Both the position numbers and the translations under genes were made by a program. From Bufo bufo (Eukaryota; Chordata; Amphibia; Anura; Bufonidae): a stretch of 64,000 nt of DNA. Location: positions 305,850,984-305,914,983 of the forward strand of contig NC_053390.1 in the NCBI RefSeq assembly GCF_905171765.1, in the 5' to 3' direction. Every line of letters begins with the position of its first letter. The first letter of the stretch is position 1. The notes beneath the pieces are model-generated. The model did not search any database. It was not told the origin of the DNA and saw nothing but the letters and a program-made list of their open reading frames with translations. This document shows positions 43,206 through 54,506 of the stretch, piece by piece.

Positions 43206-44993
43206 TAGGGTTAACCGGTGTCCACGATATACCGCGGTATTAAGAAACGGCAATATGGCGATATTGCCGTTTCCAAATAACCGTGGTATTTGGTGACGTC
43301 ATAGAAGCGGTCATATGCGCGATGACCGCTCCTAAATCTGTGACAGCCCGCCCCTGCATCGTGCATACATAACATATTAGTTCCTGCAGCGGCCGCCCCC
43401 CGGCTCCTCTTCGCTCCCATTTTCAAGTCTGCGCCCACTGGCCAAGCACAGGAGCGAAGCGCGCAAAGTCAGTCAGCAGTCCGTGTCCAAGCCAAGGTGG
43501 GGGAAGAGGAGTGAGAGACCCTAACGGCCCAGAGGTCAGAAATATAGGTTGTACTGTCTATGTCTTCTGCGGCCCTGGCCCTGCCTGCAAGCTGCACTGC
43601 ACATGGTGACAGCATCCATACAAGAGCAACAAGACGACATTACTGTATGGGGGCCACAAGACTTTATTATACTGATGGCGGAGGGGTTACAAATTGTTGT
43701 CCCATACAGTATAATGTCCTCTTGTGGCCCCCTTACAGTATAGTTCCTGAGTCCAGACAGTATAACGTCTCCTGGTGGCCCCATGCAGTATAGTGACTCT
43801 TGTGGCCCACTGCCTGCCCATACAGTATATAATGTCTCCTTGTGGCCCCCATACAGTATAATATGTCCTTGTGGCCCACATACAGTTTAATATGTCCTTG
43901 TGGCCCCCATACAGTATAACGTCTCCTTGTGGCTGCCCCCATACAGTATAACGTCTCCTTGTGGCTGCCCCCATACAGTATAACGTCTCCTTGTGGCTGC
44001 CCCCATACAGTTTAATGTCTTCTTGTGGCTGCCCCCATACAGTGTAACGTCTCCTTGTGGCTGCCCCCATACAGTATGACGTCTCCTTGTGGCTGCACCA
44101 TACAGTATAACGTCTCCTTGTGGCTGCCCCCATACAGTATAATGTCTCCTTGTGGCTGCCCCCATACAGTTTAATGTCTCCTTGTGGCTGCCCCCATACA
44201 GTGTAACGTCTCCTTGTGGCTGCCCCCATACAGTATAACGTCTCCTTGTGGCTGCACCATACAGTATAACGTCTCCTTGTGGCTGCCCCATACAGTATAA
44301 TGTCTCCTTGTGGCTGCCTTCATACAGTATAACGTCTGCTTGTGGCTGCCCCCATACAGTATAATGTCTCCTTGTGGCTGCCCCCATACAGTATAACATC
44401 TCCTTGTGGCTGCCCCCATACAGTATAACGTCTCCTTGTGGCTGCCCCCATACAGTATAATGTCTCCTTGTGGCTGCCCCCATACAGTATAACGTCTGCT
44501 TGTGGCTGCCCCATACAGTATAACGTCTCCTTGTGGCTGCCCCATACAGTATAACGTCTCCTTGTGGCTGCCCCATACAGTGTAATGTCTCCTTGTGGCT
44601 ACCCCCATACAGTATAACATCTGCTTGTGGCTGCCCCATACAGTATAACGTCTCCTTGTGGCTGCCCCGATACAGTATAACGTCTCCTTGTGGCTGCCCC
44701 ATACAGTGTAATGTCTCCTTGTGGCTGCCCCCATACAGTAGAACGTCTGCTTGTGGCTTCCTCCATACAGTATAACAGCTCCTTGTGGCTGCCCCCATAC
44801 AGTATAACGTCTCCTTGTGGCTGCCCCCATACAGTAGAACGTCTGCTTGTGGCTGCCCTATACAGTATAATGTCTTCTTGTGGCCCCAAGTGTTTTTTCT
44901 TCTAAATGGGTATTTATCGCGATATATATCGTTATCGCGATACATTTCTTAATATCGTTATCGTGGGAATATTTTTGATATCGCCCAACCCTA
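43206..44993. mobile_element. hAT-like element 4 with TAGGGTT ends
   Basis: The ends TAGGGTT and AACCCTA, with further inner similarity (CGATATACCGCGGTATTAAG versus the right-hand GCGATA/TATCGC blocks), are flanked by GTAGTACG and CTAGTACG, an 8-bp repeat with one mismatch. This fits hAT. The body is largely the minisatellite 43730-44890 and no transposase is present. Confidence 0.55.
43730..44890. repeat. 31-bp minisatellite (~37 copies)
   Basis: The unit is close to CCCCATACAGTATAACGTC + TCCTTGTGGCTG. Because 31 is not a multiple of three and the unit lacks stops on the minus strand, frames there cycle through all three phases, giving a 352-codon open frame (43887-44945) that is most likely meaningless. 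Confidence 0.92.
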
Positions 44994-45001
44994 CTAGTAC
45001 G

Positions 45002-45631
45002 TTCTAAATAGTGTTTATAATATAAAAAAAAGTGCAATGGAGGCTCACCTTGTAGGGTTGTGCTAATATTGCCACTGGTTATATTAGCACAACCCTATTG
45101 AAAGCTTGTTATACAAGATCTTGTCGTCGGGTGTGCTGCCATAGGTCGTAGATCCTTTTGAGAGGGATTTCCAGTCCCTCCAAAAGGTGCTTTAAGAGAA
45201 AGACAAAGTTCCTGATTGGGGGCTCAAAAACTATAGACAGTCTTGAATGTAGAAAGGTCTTTTTTATTTCATTAAAATGCACATAAAATAAAAACAACGT
45301 GTTTCGGGGAAGCCTTGGTCCCCTTCATCAGGTTAGCATAGATGATAATACATAAAATACAGATGGGGATTTATAAACAGTAAGAAACCGCCAAAAAACC
45401 TCATATGTGGGTGGTTTCCGCCTTTTGGGACCACCCACAGGTACTGTCTCATTAGCATACAAAATTAGCATCTGAAAGGCATATTCATATATAAATAAAT
45501 AAAAATGGGTTGTTACAAAGGTTGTTTTTAGAGCTCAAAGATGTTTTTTGTTATTAATGATGCTTAAAACATTATTTATATAATGAGTAAACTCAAGGTA
45601 TACTGAGTCACATAATCGCACTACTCCCAAT
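45002..45631. other. Unassigned DNA next to the Penelope copy
   Basis: The stretch contains a hairpin at 45053-45097 (TAGGGTTGTGCTAATAT and its inverse) and a hammerhead-like motif at 45301-45331. It may be the outer end of the left Penelope-like copy, but the right copy has no matching sequence. Confidence 0.4.
45301..45331 (-). ncRNA. Hammerhead-like motif (weak candidate)
   Basis: On the minus strand the order is CTGATGA, one extra A, a 5-bp stem GGGGA/TCCCC with an 8-base loop, then GAAAC. The extra A after the core departs from the strict hammerhead consensus, so this may be a decayed copy. Its position just beyond the Penelope-like copy fits the known presence of hammerheads in such elements. 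Confidence 0.3.
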
Positions 45632-46400
45632 CATGTGACTAGCTCTATAGTAACTAAGAATACAACACAATGATCCAGCCAATCAGAGGCTGTCATGTGT
45701 CTAATTCTAGTCATGTGACCCGTTGCCTGGAGGCTCCCAATCAGAGGCCGTCATGTGACTGGTGGCTGTAATGTGACTGATTCCGGTCATGTGACCTGTT
45801 GTCTGGAGGCTGTCACATGACTGGTGACTGTCATGTGGCTACCTTCGGTCATGTCACCTGTTGACTGGAGATAAGGATGCTGGATCCGGGGGGGGGGGGG
45901 TTTACAACGGCAGTCGGGTCACGTGATACCCCACATGATCGCTATGTCTGCGGTCACGTAACTCGTTGCCAAGGCTCCCAGACATAAAGCATATTCAACT
46001 TGAATATTTTATATAACACTGTTAGAAGTTGTAATGTAGAAACTAGCGCTAAATGAGCATACTTGATGTTAAAACTAGTAAAATATGTTGTATATAAAAA
46101 TTTATATTGATATAAGAACAAAAAAAAAAGACAATAAATGAAAATTAAATGACAGGGTTGTATCTAAAAACTAAAATAATATTCACATTGTTGTAGTACC
46201 CATGTATATATGTATATATACACACATATAGTCACATCGTGGTCATATGTCACATCATGATCAATACATTATTAAATTGTGTACTACTTATAGTAGTGTC
46301 CATGTGTATATATTTATATACATAAATATACCTATGATCACATCATAGGCGATCTATCGATATATTGTATACACACATATGCACAAACACCCATATATAT

Positions 46401-47615
46401 GCACTGAACAAAATTTAAACGCAACACTTTCAGTTTTGCTCCCATTTTGCATTAGCTGAACTCAAAGACCTGAAACATTTTCTACATACACAAAAGACCC
46501 ATTACTCTGAAATATTGTTCACAAATCTGTCTAAATCTGTGTTAGGGAGCACTTCTCCTTTGCCAAGATAATCCATCAAGGTGCTGATTAGAAAGCATAA
46601 ATATAGCAGGTGTGCCTTAGACTGCCCACAATATAAGGCCACTCTGAAATGTGCAGTTTGATCACACAGCACAATGCCACAGATGTTGCAACATTTGAGG
46701 GAGCGTGCAATTGGCATGCTGACTGCAGGAATGTCTACCAGAGCTGTTGCCCGCGCAATGAATGTTAATTTCTCTACCATAAGCCATCTCCAAAGGCATT
46801 TCAGAGAATTTGGCAGTACATCCAAGCGGCCTCACAACCGCAGACCACGTGTAACCACACCAGCCCAGGACCTCCACATCCAGCATGTTCACCTCCATGA
46901 TCGTCTTAAAACCAGCCACCCGAACAGCTGCAGCAACAATCGGTTTGCATAACCAAAGAATTTCTGCAAAAACTGTCAGAAACTGTCTCAGGGAAGCTCA
47001 TCTGCATGCTCGTCATCCTCATCAGGGTCTGGACCTGACTGCAGTTCGTCGTCGTAACTGACTTGAGTGGACAAATGCTCACATTCAATGGCGTCTGGCA
47101 TGTTGGAGAGGCGTTCTGTTCACGGATGAGTCCCGGTTTTCACTGTTCAGGGCAGATGGCAGACAGCGTGTGTGGCGTCGTGTGGGTGAGCGGTTTGCTG
47201 ACGTCAATGTTGTGGATCGAGTGGCCCATGGTGGCGGTGGGGTTATGGTATGGGCAGGCTTATGTTATGGACAACGAACACAGGTGCATTTTATTGGTGG
47301 CATTTTCAATGCACAGAGATACCGTGATGAGATCCTGAGGCCCATTGTTGTGCCATTCATCCACGACCATCACCTCATGTTGCAGCATGATAATGCACGG
47401 TCCCATATTGCAAGGATCTGTACACAATTCCTGGAAGCTGAAAACATCCCAGTTCTTGCATGGCCAGCATACTCACCGGACATGTCACCCATTGAGCATG
47501 TTTTGTATGCTCTGAATCGGCGTATAGGACAGCGTGTTCCAGTTCCTGCCAATATTCTGCAACTTCGCACAGCTATTGAAGAGGAGTGGACCAACATTCC
47601 ACGGGCCACAATCAA
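46401..47615 (+). mobile_element. Tc1-like element D, 3' truncated
   Basis: It starts with CACTGAACAAAATTTAAACG, a known type of Tc1 end. It stops abruptly inside the transposase at 47615, where Penelope sequence resumes. Sequence between the GIY-YIG region and the 3' part of the Penelope copy, present in the right copy (about 56790-57160), is missing here, so insertion was accompanied or followed by a deletion. Confidence 0.75.
46674..47615 (+). pseudogene. Tc1 transposase (element D), broken
   Basis: The N-terminal helix-turn-helix part is open from 46674 to 46952 (MLTAGMSTRAVARAMNVNFS). After a frameshift the catalytic domain follows: the first aspartate near 47124 (TTCACGGATGAG), the second in MLQHDNARSH and the glutamate in YSPDMSPIEHV. 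The C-terminus after WTNIPRATIN is lost at the junction with the antisense Penelope sequence, and the open frame runs on into it up to 47682. Confidence 0.85.
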
Positions 47616-48415
47616 TCGATTTCGAAGTGTTTGTATAGTGCGTCCAACATATATTAGATTGCAGGGACATTCAAGTATGTAAATGACATGGGTTGAATTG
47701 CAATCAAGGTTGCCCAAAATTGGATAGAAAATCCCAACACTCTTGTTCTGGAAGGACACTGTTTGTCAGATAATTGGGCAGCATAGACATCTTGGTTGTC
47801 TGCACCTCCTACTGCCATTCGGTTTTTCCCTGTTGGTGTTGGCCCTCCCACTTTCGGCATTCCTTAGTTTGCTCGGAGCCAATATATTTTTACGGGTACG
47901 TGCTCTTTTATATGTCAGTTAAGGCGCTCTTGGAATTATTTTATTAAGAATGGGGTCCTTTTTAAAATGTGCCAATGTTTGGCTAAAATGTATTTTAACC
48001 GTGTTGTGACTCTGGTTATAAGTGGTGATAAAATTACAATGATAGTTATAAACTTCAGTTGCTTGTTTTTGTTTAGGTTCAAGACATTCCAACTGTGTTA
48101 GTCCCGCTGCTTTATCGCATGCAGGGGTAATAATACTTTTAGGGTAACCCTTCTCACTAAATCTGGTTGATAGAATTGTTCTCTGCTGTTTGTACTCTTT
48201 TTCTAGGAACTCTATTTTTTGGCTGTTGTATGTTCCTGTAAAGGATATCCCCCAATCATAGCACTGAGGTGGGAGACAAATCTTTCAATACTTGTTTGAT
48301 CTCCTTTCCAGATAAAAATCAGGTCATCAATGTAGCGTTTAAATATTTTCTCGCCAATACTGTATCTAATATATAAAAAGATCTTCAAAAAACCCCATGA
48401 ATAGATTTGCAAAGC

Positions 48416-48560
48416 TTGGGGCAAACCTAGTCCCCGTGGCGCCCCCCCTTGTTTGTTTATAAATCTGATTTATAAACAAACAATCTGATTTAATAAAAGC
48501 TTGGGGCAAACCTAGTCCCCGTGGCGCCCCCCCCCCTTGTTTGTTTATAAATCAGATTTT
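48416..48560. repeat. Local duplication in the left Penelope copy
   Basis: The block CTTGGGGCAAACCTAGTCCC through TTTATAAATC occurs twice (from about 48416 and from about 48502), separated by a short inverted segment. It disrupts the reverse transcriptase frame. Confidence 0.75.
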
Positions 48561-48940
48561 TGAACTGGAACACATTATGGATAAGGATGAACTAAATACC
48601 TCTTATGAGGAAATCTTTTTGTTCCTCGGGCATTGTGGGATCTGGTGAGGAATCTAGATGTACATTCAGGGCCGTCTTTGCCGCAGGGCAAAAGGGGCAG
48701 CTGCCCCGGGCCCAGTTGCTCCTGGGGGCCCGGGGCAGCTCCGTTCCCGACTCCCACATTCACTTGTCTATGCGAGCGAGCGGCGCGTGGCTCGCTGCTC
48801 GCATTAGAAGTGAAGGACTTGTCTGTCAATTACAATAACTTACTGCCGAGTCTGCCGGCCAGTGCCATGCTAGCTCCTCCTCTCTACGGTATGTACGCTC
48901 AGGCATAGTCATTTGTATTGCCGTTCTCAGGAGAGGGAGA

Positions 48941-49016
48941 GATGTGTCTGGGATTCGAACCCACAACCTTCAGTATCAGAGGCAAAGCACCTAACCACAC
49001 ATCCATAAGAGCTGCA
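48941..49016 (-). repeat. tRNA-like (SINE-type) segment in hAT 2
   Basis: On the minus strand an A-box-like TGTGTGGTTAGGTGC is followed by the B box GGTTCGAATCC. It is a homologue of 26182-26257. The ends do not pair into an acceptor stem, so it is a tRNA-derived relic. Confidence 0.55.
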
Positions 49017-49064
49017 TTACTACTGTCTGAAAAAATATGAAACTTCTACTGTTATAGCTGGCTA

Positions 49065-49635
49065 AGTGTACATCTATACACATGACAGCTGCCCTAACAC
49101 ATCCAACACTGCTATATCTCTATATGACAGCTGTCCCAGCAAACCCAGCTCTGCTACATCTATACACATGACAGCTGCCCAAACACACCCAGCTCTGCTA
49201 CATCTATACACATGACAGCTGCCCAAACACATCCAGCTCTGCTACATCTATACACATGACAGCTGCCCAAACACACCCAGCTCTGCTACATCTATACACA
49301 TGACAGCTGCCCAAACACACCCAGCTCTGCTACATCTATACACATGACAGCTGCCCAAACACACCCAGCTCTGCTACATCTATACACATGACAGCTGCCC
49401 AAACACACCCAGCTCTGCTACATCTATACACATGACAGCTGCCCCAGCATACTCAGCCCTGCTACATCTATACACATGACAGCTGCCCAAACACACCCAG
49501 CTCTGCTACATCTATACACATGACAGCTGCCCAAACACACCCAGCTCTGCTACATCTATACACATGACAGCTGCCCAAACACACCCAGCTCTGCTACCTC
49601 TATACACATGACAGCTTCCCAAACACACCCAGCTA
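49065..49635. repeat. 44-bp minisatellite (~13 copies)
   Basis: The unit combines CATCTATACACATGACAGCT, GCCCAAACACACCC and AGCTCTGCTA. The copies are highly similar, so the array is young or homogenised. Reverse-complement copies form 20390-20561. Confidence 0.92.
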
Positions 49636-50552
49636 TGTTTATGTTATACACATATAGCATACACTGTGCCCCACAATATACAGTATACCACTGTGACACA
49701 ATTTTCTACCGCACCGGGTGACACCAGCCTCGGCCCTCAAGTTCCTCAACTTGCAAAGGCGGCCGCGTCACAGAGGAGACACCCAGTCCATCACCACCAC
49801 CATCACTAGTCTAGACACTCAGTCGGTTCGGTTACTCACCTGAGTCACGGTCACCTCTAGACTATCTGTAAGTAAGTCGCTTGTTAATGGTGTGCACTGC
49901 AGGCTCGCTTTTCTAAACGAAGTGGAACTGTCTGAATGGCTGTACAGTACAGTCAGAGTGGCATGTGAGTCTGTGACACATGATGTGGCAATAATCATGT
50001 GTCTGCAGCCTGGACCAGTATCTGTACACGTATGTATGGCATAATTAATGGAATGACACATGACATGACATGAGTGACACAGGTCTTTACCAGGCAGCCT
50101 GGTAACTCATGTCATGTCATGTGTGATGTGTCATTCCATTAATTATGCCATACATACGTGTACAGATACTGGTCCTGGACTCCTGTGAGGTGTGGACCAC
50201 TCCTGAGACTGCATGTGCTTACAGTCCCTAAATAAATAATACTGCAGTGATTAGCAACTGTATGACAGGTGTTTATAACCTGCCTTCCCTGCAATAATCA
50301 CTCATGAAGATAGATGGACCTTAGCATTTCAGGGGGCCCAAGGAAATTCTTGCCCAGGGTCCAATCAATATTAAAGACGGCCCTGTGTACATTCCACCCC
50401 TAATGTATGTGAAATATTAGAATATAAGGATGAAACATCCAAGGTGAGCCACTGGTATTCTTGATTCCATGTGATACCTTTTAGTTGCCTAATTAGGGCC
50501 GTAGAATCTTTTAGATATGATCTAATATTGGTTACGTATTTTTGTAGGAATA

Positions 50553-50561
<9 letters not shown>

Positions 50562-50597
<36 letters not shown>
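50562..50597. repeat. (TA)n microsatellite
   Basis: A TA dinucleotide tract inside the reverse transcriptase region of the left Penelope copy. Confidence 0.9.
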
Positions 50598-50602
<5 letters not shown>

Positions 50603-51899
50603 ATAGATTACGGGTAAGGGAGGAGATTCCAGAAATGATGGGTCAGCTGGGGGGATTTTTTAGATCCTTGTGGATCTTGGGAAGATGGTAAAACATAGCC
50701 AAAGTTGAATCTTTAACTAAAATGTACTCTGTTTCTTTTTTGTCTAACAGATGATTAGCTGTCTTTATTAGTGCTGAGAATACTTCTCTATCTTGTGTAG
50801 AGGGATCATTTTTAAGTGGTACGTAATATTCCTTATCAGATAAAATCCTCATAGCTTCTTTGATATAGTCTTCTCTATACTGGATAACTATTCCCCCTCC
50901 TTCATCTGCACTCCGAATAATGATGTTTGTATTGGATTGTAGTTTCTTTAGGGCATTTTTCTCAAAAGGTTTGAGATTATGTCTACTAAGGGGCCCTGGT
51001 TGATTTGTTGGAATTCCTCTGATACAACCGAGTAGAATGTGTCAATAAAATTACCTTTGTGGTGAGTTGGGTAAAAATTAGATGATGGTTTTATACCTGA
51101 AGGTATAGGTGCAGGCAGGGCCGGATTAACGTAGGGGCTGATGGAGCTGCAGCTCCAGGCCCCTACCATAAAATAGGCCCATCTGCCAGCCAAAAGGCCG
51201 TCGGGAGGGTTAAAAGTCCTGTGTTGTACACAGCGCAGCGTCACATAGCAGCACACAGACAATGACGCAGGCAGCAGGGAGCCTGAGGGAGGGACTCGGG
51301 AGGAGCGTAATATGAGCCTAGAGTGGAAGCTGCTTCTGCCAGCCCCTCCCCTCCCCGCCCACCAACCAATCAGAGCTGAGGCAAGGCAAGCCCTAGCAGC
51401 TCTGAGTCGTCTGAGTAGTACAGGGAGTCTTCACAGGTCCTGTAAGGGAACTGCACAGTGTAAAGTGTAGTTCCCAGGTTAGAACAGTGCATCTGCCAGG
51501 ACCTGTGATGACATCATCTTCAGCATCACAGGTCCTGCAGAATCTAGCAAAGGAACTGCACCAAAAATGGTGTAGTTCCTAGGTTTGAAAGGTACATCTG
51601 CCAGGACCTGTGATGACATCATCACAGGTCCTTCAACCCCTAACAGCAAGTATTAGAAGTTCACAAGCAGCTCTGCATTGATCCATACAGACTGGAATGG
51701 AGTGGTAAGAGGAGGTCCTCCACTTTTCATCATTTCCCCCCCCCCCCCCTCCATGCCCTGTTTTTACTCATTGCTCACTCATGTGTCATACTTCAGACAG
51801 GTACAGTGACCACAACCTCATGTACTTCACACACACATGCATAACTGACCACATATTTCTGTAAACACTGCATCTACAGTATTATACCTTGTATGCCTC

Positions 51900-52280
51900 A
51901 CATCTATATATATACACACACTGCATATATTGCACAGTATTATAGATGCAATATGTACAGATATATAATATATACAGCAGTGTACTGATATGTGAGGTAC
52001 AAGGTATAATATATGCAGTGTGTATAGATATATTGTATATACAGCAGTGTACTGATATGTTAGGTACGAGGTATAATAGATGGTGTGTACAGGTATATTG
52101 TATATACAGTATTGGATTGATATGTGAGGTACGAGCTGTAATTTATACCTCATATATCAGTACACTGCTGTATATACTATATACCTGAACACACTGCATA
52201 TATTATACCACGTTCCTCACATATCAGTACACTGCTGTATACACTATACATCTGTACACACTGTATCTATTATGCCTCTT
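51900..52280. repeat. AT-rich tandem/inverted repeat (~75 bp unit)
   Basis: Units containing CAGCAGTGTACTGATATGT and GAGGTACGAGGTATAAT are repeated directly, and inverted copies follow on the right (ATATCAGTACACTGCTGTAT). Confidence 0.75.
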
Positions 52281-52329
52281 TTGTCTGCCAGGCCTGTTTT
52301 GTAATCCCAATCCGGCCCTGATGGCATAA

Positions 52330-53149
52330 ATTATAAAACAGCAGCGAACATAGTTCATGGAACAAAGAGAGAGGCCTGGAATGGGTAGTGGGAGGGGCTA
52401 TGAAAGGGGAATGGGGGCCCAATTTAGATTCTTGCTATGGGGCCGAGTGATTTCTATGTACGCCTTTGACAGGAGCAGAGAGATAAGAGAAGTGACAGAT
52501 GACACAGAGTTTAGATTACAGGTTGAATTAACCCTTTAGGATCAAATTGGCTTCTCAGGAGATATATATGTTAAAGGCATCTCATTCAGTAGCTATATAA
52601 CTAAGGGTGGGTTCACATCTCCTTTATGGATTCCGTTAAGTGGGGACTGTGGGGACTATTTTATTATCAGCCAGTGACTGTGTTACTGTAATACTGTTAT
52701 CAATTCAGCACATAGTTTTCCCTGTGCATTCACATTTCACTTCACTTGGTTGGTTGTACTACTGTCAGTGTCAGACTGTTGTCACTGTGGGTAACAATGC
52801 ACAACAGACAACAATGCACACCACAGTGACAGCTCCTGAGTCCTCCTGTCCGGCGTCAGCCTCAGCTTCCCTTAACTATCACTATAATCAATCACTCTTC
52901 CTGATCCGGACTCACTCATTAGAGAGCTGAAGAGCCGACTGAGTCAGCAGCAGCAAGTGAATCGAATGGAGAGTATCTGCGCATGCGCACCGGTACCTAG
53001 AGTCTTCGGTTCACTTGCGAGTCAGCTCAGCAGTCAGTGACTCAGCAAGTGAACCCAAGATCCGATTCATGAATCGGTTCATTTGAATGAGCTGATTCAA
53101 ATTAAGCGATTCATCTGAAAGATCCGAACTTCCCATCACTACTGAGGCC
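52330..53149. other. Unassigned part of hAT 3
   Basis: No gene is seen. Near 53068-53110 ATTCATGAATCGGTTCATTT recalls a common vertebrate repeat end. The stretch is otherwise unrecognised. Confidence 0.35.
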
Positions 53150-53287
53150 ATATCCGGCGGGCCGCAGCATTACAGGAACAGCACCAGCTGCTCTGACGTC
53201 CTGCCGCCGGATATACGTCACAGGATATCCGGCGGCAGGACGTCAGAGCAGCTGGTGCGGTTCCTGTAATGCCGGCCCGCCGGATAT
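53150..53287. repeat. GC-rich palindrome
   Basis: CATATCCGGCGGGCCG and the following arm (CAGCTGCTCTGACGTCCTGC) are inverted across a centre near 53218, with only a few mismatches. Confidence 0.75.
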
Positions 53288-53479
53288 GACTTCAGTGCGC
53301 CCGTGGTTATCCCTCCTGCACGCTGCGCTGTGTACAGCCTACTCAGCAGTTTCGACCAGCACACGGCCCACAGCGCTCAGCCACACCAGCCCGTGAGACA
53401 GCAGGAGCTTCTGGAGCAGGGCAGGTATCAGATAAACTCATCCAGTTGGAAGGGAGGGCAATCATAGTGCTGTTCTGAT

Positions 53480-53645
53480 TTATGGACACAGCTCTCAGCA
53501 TGCTTAGCCAGCCTTCTATCTGGCTTTGCATCTTGAGAGTCACAGTCCACAGGCTGTTTCTGAGCCTGTGGACTGTGACTCTCAAGAAGCACAGCCAGAT
53601 AGAAGGCTGGCTAAGCATGCTGAGAGCTGTGTCCATAAATCATAA
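53480..53645. repeat. Palindrome (CAGCATGCTTAGCCAGCC arms)
   Basis: Arms of about 75 bases run from TGGACACAGCTCTCAGCATG to its inverse. Similar blocks recur at 53665-53790 and at 55225-55375, where the same host sequence resumes after MITEs E and F. Confidence 0.75.
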
Positions 53646-53784
53646 CAGCACTATGAAAATTACTGACTGGCTAAGCATGCTGAGGGCTCAGTCTCTATAA
53701 CATAACACATTAAAGAAATTACTGTTTCTAGCTGCTAGTCCACAGTCCACAGTCCACAGCAGCTAGAAACAGTAATTTCTTTAA

Positions 53785-54502
53785 AGGGATTCTGTCACCA
53801 GGTTTGACCCCTGTCAGCTAAACATATGCTGATGTTCAGGGCGTCTTCACGATTCCTAATGTGGGCTTATAAATGTCATCTGTGGGCTTATTTAGCTAAA
53901 AAACAGCTATTACTAACCTGTCAGTCAAACAAATAAGGTGCCCAAGGGGATGTTAATGGGTGCAAGATGCCCGCCGCACCCGCCGCCGTTCGTGCCCAGC
54001 GCCGCCTTTCTGGACTTCTGCGCCGCCTCCTAATCCTCTGTGCCGCCTCTGGCTCTCCCTCCCTCCCCCCTCCTTCTGCTGTAAGATCTCGCGCGTGCGC
54101 ACAGGGCTCTGCCTGATGTGCCATGCAGACTTCTCCATTTGGCTTCTTACAGCGAAGTGCGCATGCGCTGGCACTTCGCTCAACCCCTGTATGCGCGAGA
54201 TCTTACAGCAGGAGGAGGGGGGAGGGAGGGAGAGTGAGAGGCGGCACAGAGGATTAGGAGGCGGCGCAGAAGTCCGGAAAGGCGGCGCTGGGCACGAACG
54301 GCGGTGGGTGCGGCCGACACCTTGCATTCATTAACATCCCCTTGGGCACCTTATTTGTTTGACTGACAGGTTAGTAATAGCTGTTTTTTAGCTAAATAAG
54401 CCCACAGATGACATTTATCAGCCCACATTAGGAATCGTGAAGACGCCCTGAACATCAGCATATTTTTAGCTGACAGGGGTCAAACCTGGTGACAGAATCC
54501 CT
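53785..54502. mobile_element. T2/Kolobok-type MITE E (718 bp)
   Basis: The ends AGGGATTCTGTCACCAGG and its inverse are flanked by TTAA (53781-53784 and 54503-54506). The arms are long and GC-rich in the centre (near 54143). The 124-codon frames on both strands are mirror images produced by the symmetry. Confidence 0.8.
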
Positions 54503-54506
54503 TTAA

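Larger units (their letters stand above)
48667..50385. mobile_element. Non-autonomous hAT element 2 (1.7 kb)
   Basis: The ends CAGGGCCGTCTTT and its inverse are flanked by the 8-bp repeat TGTACATT (48659-48666 and 50386-50393). It has the same two ends as hAT 1 but in the opposite orientation. The body contains a tRNA-like segment, a long 44-bp minisatellite and palindromic DNA around 49990-50170 (ATTAATTATGCCATACATAC and inverse). No transposase is present. Confidence 0.88.
47616..51107 (-). pseudogene. Penelope-like reverse transcriptase/GIY-YIG gene, left copy
   Basis: Minus-strand blocks in order are: FYPTHHKGNFIDTFYSVVSE (near 51060); KLQSNTNIIIRSADEGGG and then RILSDKEYYVPLKND (50850-50643); FYHLPKIHKDLKNPPS, a Penelope-type reverse transcriptase motif; WLTLDVSSLYSNISH just before the hAT insertion; FKRYIDDLIFIWKGDQ with the YIDD catalytic motif (48350-48290); and YILECPCNLIYVGRTIQTLR of a GIY-YIG endonuclease near 47650. 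Stops, frameshifts and three insertions make it non-functional. The protein would combine reverse transcription with nicking by the GIY-YIG domain. Confidence 0.88.
45632..51115 (-). mobile_element. Penelope-like element, left copy (minus)
   Basis: Read on the minus strand from 51107 outward, the copy gives an N-terminal part, reverse transcriptase, GIY-YIG region, an AT-rich 3' part and a terminal region rich in CATGTGAC. The outer part 45632-46400 is the inverse of roughly 57130-58488. It is interrupted by a Tc1 element (46401-47615), a hAT element (48667-50385) and a TA microsatellite (50562-50597). Confidence 0.85.

Noticed and set aside
42649..43296. A 215-codon protein with WQQHQ repeats
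   Set aside because: The frame runs through the ~51-bp tandem repeat and into the hAT 4 end. No domain is recognisable.
43687..44945. Open frames of 180-352 codons with GAATRRRYTVWGQPQGD repeats
   Set aside because: They arise from the 31-bp minisatellite, whose unit has no stop codon on that strand.
49065..49635. CRISPR-like regular array
   Set aside because: The 44-bp units are tandem with no unique spacers. This is a minisatellite in a eukaryotic transposon.
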